DNA from: Strongylocentrotus droebachiensis
Lineage: Eukaryota > Echinodermata > Echinoidea > Camarodonta > Strongylocentrotidae
NCBI GenBank assembly: GCA_035222895.1
Contig: JAVYIG010002740.1
Span: 62,001-126,000 of the forward strand
DNA: 64,000 bases
Reading direction: 5' to 3'
The position numbers and the translations under genes were made by a program. The stretch's first letter is position 1. Each line of letters starts with the position of its first letter. Positions 13,330-25,532 of this stretch are shown one piece after another. The notes beneath the pieces are model-generated. The model saw only the letters and a program-made list of their open reading frames with translations. It made no database searches and was not told the origin of the DNA.

Positions 13330-14298
13330 TTGACAGACGATGTGGATAATCGAGAGGGGGAGAGAAAGAGAGAGAGAGAGATTTAAAGAAATTGAGATTT
13401 AAAGAAATTGAGATTATAAAAAAGGAGAAAGAGAATAGACAAAGGGAGAATCAATTCGATAGACCTTAACTAACCTTATTAGGGTTAAGAGTCGATTATC
13501 TGTGGCCAAGCACAATAGTCGGAGGTAGCCTCTATTAGAAACAAGAAATAATTCCTGTTTTTGTTTCTTATTATTATATTCACACAATATATTAATAAGA
13601 AACAAAATTCTCTTCCTGATATGAAGAACTGTGTATTAGAAAGATCCCTACAAGATGGAAAGGTTCTATATTCCAGAAATGAATGCTCTAATACTAATGG
13701 TGAGGGGAAATTGAATGTACTAAATCTTGCATATTAGCACTTCGCTGAGACAGGTGGGCCAACTCTGAACTCGAAAATATGAGTCTGGAAAGAGAGAGCC
13801 AAAAACTTGATCAGTAAAAGTTAGCCAAGATCAACAGTTCGAAAAGATGAACATCAAGGAAGGAACGCCCTGGCGCAGAGAATCTGACAAGATTGAAGAG
13901 CGCCATCTAATCGCCAATAACAACAACAATATTGCGCAATCACGCTGGCTGGCTAGCAGACTATCATTTACGTGTGTGCAGATGTCATTGCAACACGACT
14001 GGAGCTGGCAGAGTTTCAAACGAGAGGATTTCTTTCATATAGTGTCGAAAGATCCAGATCATCATGATATTTCAATCTCAGTTTGATCTACATGCATGTA
14101 CTAAGACTGTAAGACAGACAGTTTACAAATTCGCACGCTAGGTTCAACAACCCACCACCGACAGCTCGATCTGCAGCTCAACTGTCTCCATTTGCACTGC
14201 TAGGGCGCGCATTGGAATAAACACTGCTCACTCAGCTCCATCCAGCTCCCTCATAGTTAACATACCTAATTAATCCACCGAGCTAACCGGCCATCAAC
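13330..14298. promoter_or_regulatory. Upstream region and probable 5' UTR of TRPT1
   Basis: No open frame with recognisable domains. A (GA)n tract sits near 13355-13381. The last ~150 bases before the TRPT1 start are less AT-rich, contain CCACCACCGACAGCTCGATC and a GGCGCGC, and probably hold the promoter and leader. No TATA box at a convincing distance was identified. The transcription start cannot be placed from sequence alone. Confidence 0.35.
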
Positions 14299-17200
14299 AT
14301 GGACGTCAGACTGTCTAAACTTCTCTCGCTGGTTTTAAGGCACAGAGCACTGGAATTGGGCTTCAAAATTTATCCAGGTAAGCAGCTAGCAGAGAGTGAT
14401 TGTAATTGAGTAATCTGTAAATGACTTGGGATGAGCATTGAAAAAAAGATTAACAATCATTGATTCATTGAATTGATCAAGTCTAATGAATTATAACAAG
14501 ATTTTTTATTTTGCAAGATATTGTTTGTATTTTCATGGCGTTGGCATTGGTTTAAATGCCCTTTGCATTATGTTGCAAAATACAAGGTTCCCAATTCCAC
14601 TTCATACGTCATAAGAAGTAGAACTATATAAGTATATTGTAAAATAAATGCCTCAACTGTACTGTAGATTAAGTCATGGACAAGTTTAAGATATGTGGAT
14701 TGTCTGCTGCCATATATAACAATCCTTTCTTAATCTTAGATGTTAGTATTATATTTGTATTATATTTCACCAATAATATACATTATGTAATTTGTTTCTT
14801 ACTTTATATAAATTGATTCTTATTGTGCTTTTCCAAAAATTACCTCAGGGGGATATGTTCTAGTCAAGGATCTTTTAGCGCATAAGATGTTCAAGCGCTT
14901 TACAGAGGCCGATATTAGAAGGGTTGTGGCTTCCAACGACAAACAAAGGTTCTCCTTCAAAAACAATGAGGATACTGGTGAACTGATGATCTGTGCTAAC
15001 CAAGGACATTCCTTTGACGTAAGGCTTGTTTTTTTTTACATAAATGATTTAAGATAAGTCAACGTTAGTTAAGATAAATCAACATAATAAACATTGTCAT
15101 GAGGACTGAGGCCCACATAACACAAATCTTAGCGATGATCAATCAATGCTACATAGTGATTCAAAGCAAAATGGAAATCAATCTCTGACTTATATTTGTG
15201 TTACGAGGCACACTGGTTACCTTAGAAAGTTTTACAGATTTTATGAGTGGTCCATATTTGTGACATTGGTAGATCATCATTAGAGCCATTTACTATCAAA
15301 AGCAAAGTAGCATGGACTAGAGTGAGAGACTTGAGTTGCTTTTTTGGGGAAACTTGTTTTATTGACCTGAATAATTATCATGCGACATGTATGATATGTG
15401 ACTAGATTTTGATAATCGCATGCTGCCATCTCTGTTGCTTACGTTGCGAGGTTTGACCATTTCTCTTTGCAGGTACCTGAACCAGAGCTGGAACCCATTA
15501 CTGATGCCAGTCGTTTTCCGACGGTAGTCCATGGAACGTATTTCAGGAATTGGGACCAGATCCGCAGAGAGGTACGGTACTGGTTATAGCACTTATGATT
15601 GGATGGAATTAGAGCGGTGTCTTACACTTTGAAGAATGGCTTTTCTTTGCAAAGAAGGAGGTATTTGTTGGTCTGTGCATGCGTCGAACCCTGTACTTTG
15701 AAGACAATGCAAACATTATGAGTATAGCAATATACACCGTACATGATGAACAATATTCTGCAAACTTAACAACTATTCAGGTTGCAGTCCTCAATTTAAG
15801 AATTATTCATTTTATTATTATTCTTAAAGTCACCTCTGTTTGGAATTGTTTTTTAGATTACCCCTAGTTGTATGAAAGATTTGCACACCTGCAAACAGGA
15901 TCCCACAGAGAGAATAGTGCACTTACGCAGTGGCGTAATATGTGGACCTTACTAATTGTGTTAGATTTTACACTTTGTATAATTTTTGTTTCCTCTTCCC
16001 ATCTCTTTTGAATTCATTCTCTAACTACCCATCCTCTCTCTTTTAACTTGCCCTTATGTCACTCTTTCACCTTCTCTCTTTTTATTTTTTCTCTTAATAT
16101 AATCTCTCCCTGTATTACTTTATGCCCCCACTCTTTCTCCCTTTGAAATTTCACACTTGTCTCTTCCTCTCTCTATTTCTCTTAGTCCACTTATTTATGT
16201 GTCTTTCTTTACCTCTCTACTGTCTTTGACTCTCTTTATTTTCATTATCTGTTTGCCTACTCGTTATCTCATGTATTCTTCTCCATACTCATCACTCATT
16301 ATCTCTCTCTCTTTCTCTCTCTCTCTTAATTTTGTATGGTAGGGACTGAAGAGGATGAACAGGACTCACATTCACTTTGCTCAGGGTGTGCCAGGAGCCG
16401 ATGGAGTGATCAGTGGTTAGTAAATTCCTGTATCATGTATCTTACAAAGAGTTGATATCAATCGCAACTATGTACATAAGAGATAGGAGACTTCAAACTT
16501 GCGATTGATTGGAGGACTTAAGAGGTCTTTGTAAGACGGGGTCCTGGACTGTCAACCATGCACAGCTACCACCAAAAGGCAGTTTCCCCTCCCCAGAAAC
16601 TAATGCCACCCCACACCCACAACTACTTTCAGGACAAGTGCTCTGAAAAATGTACTCCTATAACATCTGGAAATGTATGTAGGGGTTGATTTAATTTTCA
16701 GGAAGAATTATCTGTGGCAGGTAGTTGTTCACAGCATGATAGTCAAGGCATTGTTATTTTACCATGTAATAATGGTAGAAGATTGATGGAGCTTCATTTT
16801 ACACCTATCAGTTACACTGTTGGCTGTTATCCCTACATTGGATAGACTTTATCTACATATCCTGTAGACTTGCATCTATTTGCCATTCTACTTTGATGAT
16901 GTGAGCATGTGTTAGAAACTTGTGTAGCGTCTAGGGGGAATCCGATATTGCTATGAATCTATACATGTATGTACTGGTAATCTACAGTTTGTATAGCTTT
17001 CTGAAGAAGAAAAAAATCTGCCTTTGATTACAAGTATTGCTGTATTCTATTCAATTATCCAATAAAATGTGTCATAATTTGATGTTTTAGATGCCATATT
17101 TCATTGCTCTTACAGGAATGCGGAGATCCTGTCAAGTGATGATATTCATTGATCTTTCTGCAGCGTTGAGAAGTAATTATTTGACTTGAGTTACATATGG

Positions 17201-19297
17201 GAAGAAGCAGTGTGGGGTTTCATTGCTGGTTCATCATTTTGAAATGCCATTGAAGAGAATATAAGGAAAGCAAAATCATTGAATCATAGCCATGAAGAGA
17301 AATTGAAATCAATTGTATTGGTGCCATTGCCGTAGGCTTCGTACTGCTCATAGTGCAACATATATGTCTTGGTTATTGAAGATTATGATTATTATTTTGT
17401 TTGTTTGTTTTTATTACTGGTTTGTTGTGTTAAGGGGATCAGATTGAAATGTCTAGCAAGAAAGATCTGCCATATAGGCAGTTATTAAGGATCCTTTGCT
17501 CTGACATATATGATATCTTAACAATGTTGTACTATCTTTATTGAATTGAATTGAATTGAATTCACATTTATTTCATTCTCGATTAAAAATTACATTGATA
17601 CAAAAGATACAAAATTATTCATGAACAAATTTAGAAATGAAATGGGGAACTACATAAATAAAGCCGTTGGGCCTTGTACACGCATAGTTCCCAAAGCATT
17701 CATAGCATAAAATGAAGGAAAAAAAAGAACATTAAATAAAAAGAAACAAAAAACATATAACACAAATATAAACATAAGATAAGTAACTATACATATTTGA
17801 GATAGAGAAACTGCTTCAACTTTTTTTTGAAGGGATTAATGGACTTGCAATCAGAAATATATTTGGGGATGGAGTTCCAAATTACAGGGAAATTATGACG
17901 TACTGATTTTATTACCTTATTTGTTTTTACTGGCCATAAGTGAAAAGAATCCTTAAAACGGGTATTGTGGTTATGTATCTGGTAATTAAGAGTGAACATC
18001 TGAAAAATATTAACAGGTAATTTATTTTGAAAGTAGAAGAAACCAAGGAGGGCAATGGAGTAATAGTACAAATCAAAAATATTAAGAGATTTCAATTTTC
18101 TAAACAGTGGGGCAGAATGGGCACGATAATGACATCCAAGGCATATGCGAAGGGCTTTTTTTTGCAATTTAAATAATTTATCTAATTTAGTTCGACTACA
18201 ATTACCCCAAACAGCTACACTATAATTTAAATATGAGAGCATGAATGAATTATAAAGTAGTAATAATGCTGAAGGTGGAAGCGAGTCTTTTAATCTGTAT
18301 AATATACCAATACATTTAGATACCTTTTGAGTGACTTTATTGACATGACTGTCCCATTGCATATTAAAATCAATAAAAACACCAAGAAAATTAACACTAT
18401 TAACCTTATTTAATGGAACCTCATCTATTTTTATAAACAAATTATCAAGCGAATTAGTGTAATTTGACTGCCTATGGAAGAAAGTTATGTAATTTGTTTT
18501 ACTAGGATTTATCAACAACCTATTTGATTTGAACCATTTTGTTACTTTGTCTAGTATAGCTTTCATGTGACATCCTCTGCATTGTAAGGGATGGTATTTG
18601 TATTGTTTATACTAGTTCCTTGTGCTGGTATCATTTATAGTGATGCTGGAGCTGTACATGTATGTTAGTTGGTTATTCAACTACCCACTTCAATATAGTT
18701 CTGGAACATTTTATTTTGTTTGCTATAAATTTGAAATCTCTTATTGGGTTAGTTCAATCTGAAATGATTTATAGTGAAACCAAACTGGTTGGTGGAAATT
18801 GATTATTCTCCTTTTATGTCCTCTCTTGATACTTGAACATGTAGATGGCGTCAAGTTTTTCTTGTCGAAGAATGGTGTGGTATTATCTCCAGGTGACAAA
18901 GACGGGATCCTTAGAACTAGATACTTCAGTAGCGTGATGGAAGCTCGTTCAAGTGAGTCAAACATTTGTAACCTGTTGATTATTGAATTCTCTCATCCCC
19001 ATAGACTTAGTACTGGAGACATCTGGTTTCCATATTTAATAGGTTAATATGATATCCATCAAGTATGAAGTGTTAAATGCACTTAGCTCCATAAAAATTG
19101 AGAGATATTCAATTTCCAGATTGCTTATTGTTAAAACTGTTACATTAAATGTTCATTTAGTTGAATTGATTGAATTTATGTGAATAATCCCTTGTACAGT
19201 ACCAATCATTATGTGTGGGAACATGCCTGTTAATTTTCATGTTATTTCAAATTTTCATGACATTGCAGGGCATCCGATTGCTTTTGAGAAGCACTGA
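14299..19297 (+). CDS. TRPT1: tRNA 2'-phosphotransferase (TRPT1/Tpt1/KptA family), 7 exons
   Basis: Exons: 14299-14377, 14849-15018, 15473-15571, 16343-16415, 17116-17172, 18845-18952, 19269-19297. Every junction is GT-AG and phases agree, giving 204 aa plus TGA. The family removes the 2'-phosphate left at the splice junction of ligated tRNA by transfer to NAD+, forming ADP-ribose 1'',2''-cyclic phosphate. The protein opens with LSKLLSLVLRH and contains GYVLVKDLL (28-36), QRFSF (59-63), VVHGTYFRNW (101-110), RTHIHFA (123-129), GVISGMR (137-143) and NGVVLSPG (169-176). The family's Arg-His-Arg-Arg catalytic set appears intact, by position R14, H15, R60 and R143 or R144. The ATG at 14299 has a good context (AACATGG) and puts the first motif at the usual distance. 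The C-terminus RHPIAFEKH comes from a 29-nt last exon. Bacterial and animal members are about 180-250 aa, so the length is normal. Intron 5 holds a LINE fragment. Confidence 0.95.
16441..16545. mobile_element. Palindromic MITE, copy 1 (TRPT1 intron 4)
   Basis: Reads CTTACAAAGAGTTGATATCA at the left and GGTCTTTGTAAGACGGGGTC at the right, so the outer ~13 bases are inverted complements, with ATCAATCGCAA / TTGCGATTGAT subterminal. It shares these motifs with 57103-57219 and 63594-63718. The left GGGGCCCC cap seen at 57103 is missing here. Non-autonomous, about 105 bp. Confidence 0.65.
17541..18566 (-). mobile_element. 5'-truncated non-LTR retrotransposon (LINE), 3' end of ORF2
   Basis: The minus strand has a 259-codon open frame (18566-17787) beginning KAILDKVTKWFKSNRLLINP then SKTNYITFF, the segment that follows the YADD box in LINE reverse transcriptases (W...N.L.lN..KT). 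It continues through VNFLGVFIDFNMQWDSHVNK, LYNSFMLSYLNYSVAVWG and LFKLQKKALRIC, typical of the thumb and C-terminal region of CR1/jockey-like elements. The catalytic YADD and everything 5' of it is absent. A ~220-bp 3' UTR ends in (TTCAA)n, seen on + as (TTGAA)n at 17541-17562. This is a classic dead-on-arrival copy. The remaining frame has no stop, so the insertion is fairly young. It lies antisense in TRPT1 intron 5. Confidence 0.88.
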
Positions 19298-22195
19298 AGC
19301 ACTGACAACTCTAGCCAATACATCACACAGAGGGGAACGATATGCAGATTATATTTTGGATTATATTACTGGAATAGTTTCAGTTTTATTTTTTATTTCC
19401 AACAGAACAGATATACAATTCAATATTCAATAATATAATACATTTTTCATGGTTTAAAGTTATCAAATAGAAAGTATACATAAAATATCCAGTATATATA
19501 CTTCTTTTATATTTTTAAAGTAAACCTGTGGAAATAGAGGGATCCACTGAAAAGCAGAGCTTGTAAAATGTGGATTCCTCAAAATAATAAAAAACATAAT
19601 TTTTGTAGCATGTAAACATATTGACCTGAAGAAGAAAAAAACATCAACATAAATTACCAAAAAGTGGCAGAGTAATAATACAATTATAAATCTGAACAGA
19701 AATTACGAAGGTAGTATGTTGTTGTTCCATAGAGTGCCTAGGCTTGCCAAATGAGACTACCTTTTGCTTTCATGGTTCATTTGACCTTTCTTTGTATATA
19801 ATTATATACACCAATATATATATTTTTTTTAATTTTGTGGGGGCCGGAATGAGGTTTTTTTAATTTTTACAAAGCACACACAGATGCTGAATTATCTTAT
19901 CTTTCTTTTTTCTTTAATGTATTTTATGTGCCTTACAAGTGGAATAGGTTACAAGAGCTATTATATTACCAACACTAATCTAGTATGTAGTCCCATGAAC
20001 AATGTTCATTGCTGGAGAGTTGTTATGAATACCAGGCCCTCTATACTTCATGCTCTCCTTCTTTTGTCATGGCTATATGCCCATGATTAGAATGACTGTT
20101 CTTCCTTCCATGTGCATCTTTACTTATGAAATGTCGAACATATTTTGAGAAATTTGACCAAGAGGCTTTAAAAATTCTGGAAATATTCTTGGATAATTAG
20201 AAGAACTAATGAATTATTTTTGGGTATTGTATTTCAAGGTAGACTGTTCCCTCAGTAGAAAGCAGAAATTTTTTAGTGGGAAACCAATTTGACATGCAAG
20301 TCTTTATAGTCCTTTAAAGGAAGTGTTAATTTTTTAGAGAGAAGTGTACAAAGTCGTTGGAAATAAGTTAGATTTCAGTCACTCAATTTCATCTGAGAAA
20401 TTTTATTTCCTGACAAAATACAGAATTACTCTATAATATGTGCCTTTATGTACCCATTCATGATAATGCTATGGATTAGTGTTTATCAGTTTTTGATAAA
20501 TGTTTAGTTTTTTAAATATTTGGAAAGAGATTTCACTAGCTTTCATGTATCATTTCAATGTGTTTGCAAAGAGGTAAATCCATCCAGTAAGGAATGATAA
20601 TAGGGGATAATAAGCCAATGCAACAGTGCAATATTATTTTTAATTAATGATAAATCTTATATATCTTCTTGTTATGTTTCTTGAATCATCAGTCACATAC
20701 ACATTCCAAATAATCTACACAAATAACACAGCAGGGTAGCGTTTTTAGGGCTTTTTTTAATCTCTAGATGCCATAGCAATAATATAATTAGATCTCAGAA
20801 ATCCATAATGTCATTATCAAAGACATCAATGTTATATATAGAACTGCATTTGTTTAGCTGATGATTTTACCCATATACACTGCCAAATAAACAAGAATTT
20901 GCAATAAAAGTATTTTTGCAAGAAAATTAGAATTAGTACTGGTGTGATTTGTTTGTGTGGGCATGTGTGTTTGCTATTATATGTGTGAAGTCCACTAATA
21001 AATGCTGGTATTTGATACGCTCATCTCGCTTTGATGAATCCAATTGATGAACCCAATGCATCTGAAACTAACGACTCAACAATGAGTAGAGCAATGTTTA
21101 AGTGATTCCCCACCCCCCCCCCCCCCCCCCTAAAAAAAAAAAGAAGCTTCACTGTCTGCGATTGTTATTATAACATTTGCCATTATACCATTATAAAGTC
21201 ATTAAAAAAGTATTCCAATCACGATGGAAATTCATTTAGTAGGCTTTAATACGATTCACAAACCACCGTTGGAATGATATTGTAAACTTGTGGGGCATTC
21301 TACTCTCATTACCTCGACTCTCCAAATATAATTTACTGCATGTGCATCTGCCTATTTGGGGCTACAAGGATTGATAACAACTCCATAATGGATTAGGTCA
21401 AATATGATTTGAAAAGGAGAAATTCCATCTTGTCACTTAAATATAATGGTGCTATTGCCAATTAAACATCCATTTTAAAGAGGGAAAGTATTGTGGGAAA
21501 AAGGCAAATCGCATCTTTAGAAAATTGTTTGGTATGATATCTTTATACACTTCATTGACATTGCATAACATTGATCCATATGTCATTATCAGGGGGTAAG
21601 ATAGATAACATTTTAGAAATTAAAAAAACATTAATACAATGCCCAAAACGGGAAAGAATGTATACATTATAATTCATTAAATGCAAATTTACAATGGAAA
21701 ATAAGCAACTCACAAACTCTACTAATCTTGAACTAAAAATAGTGAACAAAAAGGAATGCTAATATTTTATATGAGACCATGAAAAAGTGATAAAAACCAT
21801 ATTCGAGGGTTCAGTGACACGTAACTCCATATTTTTCCAAAATGAATTATAGAACTGAAATGTCTGCTGGTGATAGTGCTAATGTATGTTGTTTGCTATC
21901 AAATGTTTTCATAATTCTTTGATATTTGCACTAGTTTATGCAGATAATGTGACGCACATAAACTGACATACTGATAGTGAGATGTATACTATGTGAGATA
22001 TTAACAGCATTTTAGTATGTACAATTACAGCAAAATATGCAGTATTGAAAATATATGGTTTACAAGATATTTTTGTTTGCATATATATGTATTTAGCTAT
22101 GTATCTTCAAAGGGCTGGAGGTACAGATATACATTCATATTTTGCACTGCAAAGCTTCATTTGTGTTACCCTTAAATGTACATGTATGCTCCCGC
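19298..22195. other. TRPT1 3' flank and gene-free stretch
   Basis: No further gene found. Candidate TRPT1 polyadenylation signals AATAAA occur at about 20885 and 20903, but a 1.6 kb 3' UTR is only a possibility. A C run plus poly-A lies at 21111-21143. At 21803-21847 a fragment reading CGAGGGTTCAGTGACACGTA then ACTCCATATTTTT matches the outer end of the element at 62.1 kb. Otherwise AT-rich and featureless. Confidence 0.4.
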
Positions 22196-24339
22196 CAGGC
22201 GCGGATCCAGGATTTCTTAGGGGGGGGGGCCCAAATTTGAAATTATGCGAGCCAAATATTGGTAAGTAATGGTGACCAACAGTGACGTAATGCGGGGGGG
22301 GGGGGGGTCGGTGCAGGGAGGAGCGAGTTTCCCCCTCCCTCCGCCGCGAAACGCGGAAGCATTGACGTCTCATTAATTAATTAGAGAAAGAAGACGATTC
22401 GTTGTACTGTTCTCGAAAATAATTCTCGTCTGAATTAAGTTTTTCACCCGAGCGCGAAGCGCGGAAAAATTTACGATTCATTAAATCATTAGAGAAAGAA
22501 GACGATTCGTTGTACCGTTCTCGACTCTTAATCCTTGTCTAAATTCAGAGCCCCCCAAAATCAGGGGTTTTAGGCAATTAATTACCGTCAGATGAGCATC
22601 TAAGGGCCCGCCGTAGGGCCCTAGGTGGAATCCAGGGGGCAGAGCCCCCGCTAGCTTAGGGGTTTTAGGAATTTAATCACGGTCAGATGAGCATATTTTG
22701 ATGCCTCATTATTTTTTAACACTGTCAGTTAACTATTCTTTCTTTCTTGCTCTCATTCTATTTTATTTCTCTTAAATATACTTTTTCAAAAAAAGTGTGG
22801 GGGGGGGGGGGGGGCCGGAGCTCGAGGCTCCCGATCCCCGCCGTACCTCGGGCCCTGACATGAAGGAATCTCAAGAATCATATTTCTTGCCTGGCTGTAA
22901 ATTTTAGGAATTTGTCATTTTCCAACAAACACATACAAACGTATGATTTACTAAAATGTGAGGAAAAATCTCGGAAATAATGTCATTTCAGCATTATTTG
23001 TAATCTACCATTGTGGAATTAGAAATAAACCACGTTTGAATTTGATTTCCTCCACTGGCAGTTAACTATTCTTTCTTTCTTGCTCTCATTTTATTTGATT
23101 TCTCTTTAATATACTTTTCAACAAAAGTGTGGGGGGGGGGGGGGGGAGCTCGAGGCTCCCGATCCCCGCCGTATACCTCGGGCCCTGACATGAAGGAATC
23201 TCAAGAATCATATTTCTTGCCTGGCTGTAAATTTAGGAATTTGTCATTTTCCAACAAACACATACAAACGTATAATTTACTAAAATGTGAGGAAAAATCT
23301 CGGAAATAATGTCATTTCAGCATTATTTGTAATCCACCGTTGTGGAATTAGAAATAAACCACGTTTGAATTTGATTTCCTACACTGGCAGTTAACTATTC
23401 TTTCTTTCTTGCTCTCATTCTATTTGATTTCTCTTTAATATACTTTTTCAACAAAAGTGTGGGGGGGGGGGGGGGAGCTCGAGGCTCCCGATCCCCGCCG
23501 TACCTCGGGCCCTGACATGAAGGAATGTCAAGAATCATATTTCTTGCCTGGCTGTAAATTTAGGAATTTGTCATTTTCCAACAAACACATACAAACGTAT
23601 AATTTACTAAAATGTGAGGAAAAATCTCGGAAATAATGTCATTTCAGCATTATTTGTAATCCACCGTTGTGGAATTAGAAATAAACCACGTTTGAATTTG
23701 ATTTCCTACACTGGCAGTTAACTATTCTTTCTTTCTTGCTCTCATTCTATTTGATTTCTCTTTAATATACTTTTTCAACAAAAGTGTGGGGGGGGGGGGA
23801 GCTCGAGGCTCCCGATCCCCGCCGTACCTCGGGCCCTGACATGAAGGAATGTCAAGAATCATATTTCTTGCCTGGCTGTAAATTTAGGAATTTGTCATTT
23901 TCCAACAAACACATACAAACGTATAATTTACTAAAATGTGAGGAAAAATCTCGGAAATAATGTCATTTCAGCATTATTTGTAATCCACCGTTGTGGAATT
24001 AGAAATAAACCACGTTTGAATTTGATTTCCTCCAAGCCCCCCCCCGCCCCTCTATCAGTACGCCAGTATCTCCTCTTTTCCTTTGTTTTCTTTCCCTTTC
24101 CTTCCTTCTCACTTTTTTTTTTTGGGGGGGGGGGGGGTGGGTCAACAGCCTGGGAGGCAAGGCCCTTTCGGCCCGATCTCCTTCTTCCCCCTTTTCTTTT
24201 TTTCTTCCTCTTTTTCTTTCCCTTTCTCTCCTCTTTCCCTTTCCCTTCTCTTCCTTTCTTCTCTCTCTTTTTTTTTTTTTTTTTTGTTTTTTTGCGGGGG
24301 GGCAAGGCCCGCTCGGCCCCCCCCCTGGATCCGCGCCTG
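22196..24339. mobile_element. hAT-like non-autonomous DNA transposon, 2.1 kb
   Basis: The left terminus CAGGCGCGGATCCAGG and the right terminus CCTGGATCCGCGCCTG are exact inverted complements over 16 bp. Each is directly flanked by GCTCCCGC (22188-22195 and 24340-24347), an exact 8-bp target-site duplication. An 8-bp duplication and ends starting CAGG fit the hAT superfamily. There is no transposase frame. The interior is made of G/C runs, GCGCGAAGCGCG-like palindromes, four tandem ~330-bp units and a long pyrimidine tract, so it depended on an outside transposase. Both intact ends and the perfect duplication suggest a recent insertion. Confidence 0.85.
22721..24033. repeat. Four tandem ~330-bp units inside the hAT-like element
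   Basis: Units start at ACTG(G/T)CAGTTAACTATTC: 22721, 23054, 23383 and 23710, with lengths of about 333, 329, 327 and 324 bp. Each carries a pyrimidine tract, GTGT plus a G run, GAGCTCGAGGCTCCCGATCC, GACATGAAGGAAT and a conserved AT-rich second half ending TTTGAATTTGATTTCCT. The units differ by few substitutions. Most length change is in the G run, roughly 18 G in the first and 12 in the last. Units 3 and 4 share GGAATGTCAAG where units 1 and 2 have GGAATCTCAAG, so the order of duplication can be read. Confidence 0.92.
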
Positions 24340-25532
24340 GCTCCCGCAGTCCTAATGTTCCAAAACCCCTCAGTTTTGACACCACATGTTCCAGTAACAC
24401 TCCAATGCAGGTAGACTATGTGTGTGCAGACATAACACGTCTATATGATATATACATTATATATGATGCATAATATTTACGTTCACTTGCAAAGTGTCAT
24501 CAAATACAGATATCAGGACATTAGACGTGAAACCCACAGCGCATAATTATCCCAATGAAATGCCAAACATTGTGTTATGTACACAAAGTATAACGTGACT
24601 TTACAGTTGTATTGAACATTTTTAAAGATTGATATACATGTGCAGATCACCGATTCTTAGCAAAGATTTCACATTCTCTCTACAGTATCCAACTATCTTT
24701 ACCATTGTGATAGAGTGTATAACAACTTTAACTGTACACAAATTAATGGCAAGATTTATAAATGAGTGTTCATCTTTAATTTAGACATGTCCAATCGTCC
24801 ATTATATCTACAGCATATTGCACATAAATGAGAATTTAAACTGTTGCCATCGGAATAAAGAGATGGTTTTTATTATTTTGAAAAGCTGAATTTTGTATTC
24901 ACATGTCCCCTTTCAATGTTGCATTGCCATTGATAGCCTTTTAAACTGCCTGACACTTGAATATTGAAGACAAGTGTTGAAATGTACATATATGTACAAA
25001 ACAATATCTGAACAAATTTATGATCCTGACTCCTATAAACCTTCCATTGGAGTTGATAGATATCATGCATTGGTTACATCACTTGTTGTAATTGTGAATA
25101 ACTGGTGAGCAAACAGATGTCACACTAAGCAGTCTGGTTTACTTCATTTAAACGCCAACAAGTGATAATGACCAATTACAAATGCAACATTGTCTTACCC
25201 AAATGAGATGAAAGCGGAGCATCCCACAATTGTGTTACACACGCACCATGTGTAAAATAGATACTCTAAAATGCCACATAGTTTTTAGTGTTCCATAACT
25301 GCCTATTCCGGGGATACCTATGTAGTGACCCATCCTCTCCACCTTCCAAGCCCCTTGCCATAAATACTGAATGATATCACCCGCCTACTATGTCTTTGAT
25401 GAGTTGATTAGTAAACGGTCAAAACACCATGCCGCCCCTACCGCACTTGGTAAGGAGAGGATCAAGGCTGTGTGATACAGAAGCACTGTGGAACCCCACC
25501 ACTGCTTTTCGCATTCATCATCAACTAGCTAT
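24340..25532. other. ZFYVE1 downstream flank and probable 3' UTR
   Basis: Contains no other gene. On the minus strand, a canonical AATAAA lies at 24874-24869, about 660 nt past the ZFYVE1 stop codon, a reasonable polyadenylation signal. TRPT1 and ZFYVE1 are convergent across this region and the hAT-like element. Confidence 0.4.

Noticed and set aside
13847-14086. A 79-codon frame directly upstream of TRPT1 as its first exon
   Set aside because: The frame has no link in phase to the Tpt1 start, and the ATG at 14299 already provides a complete N-terminus beginning at the family's first motif.
23931-24414. Open frames of 124-158 codons on both strands
   Set aside because: They are translations of a pure pyrimidine tract (Lys/Glu/Arg on one strand, Phe/Ser/Leu on the other) in the hAT-like element.
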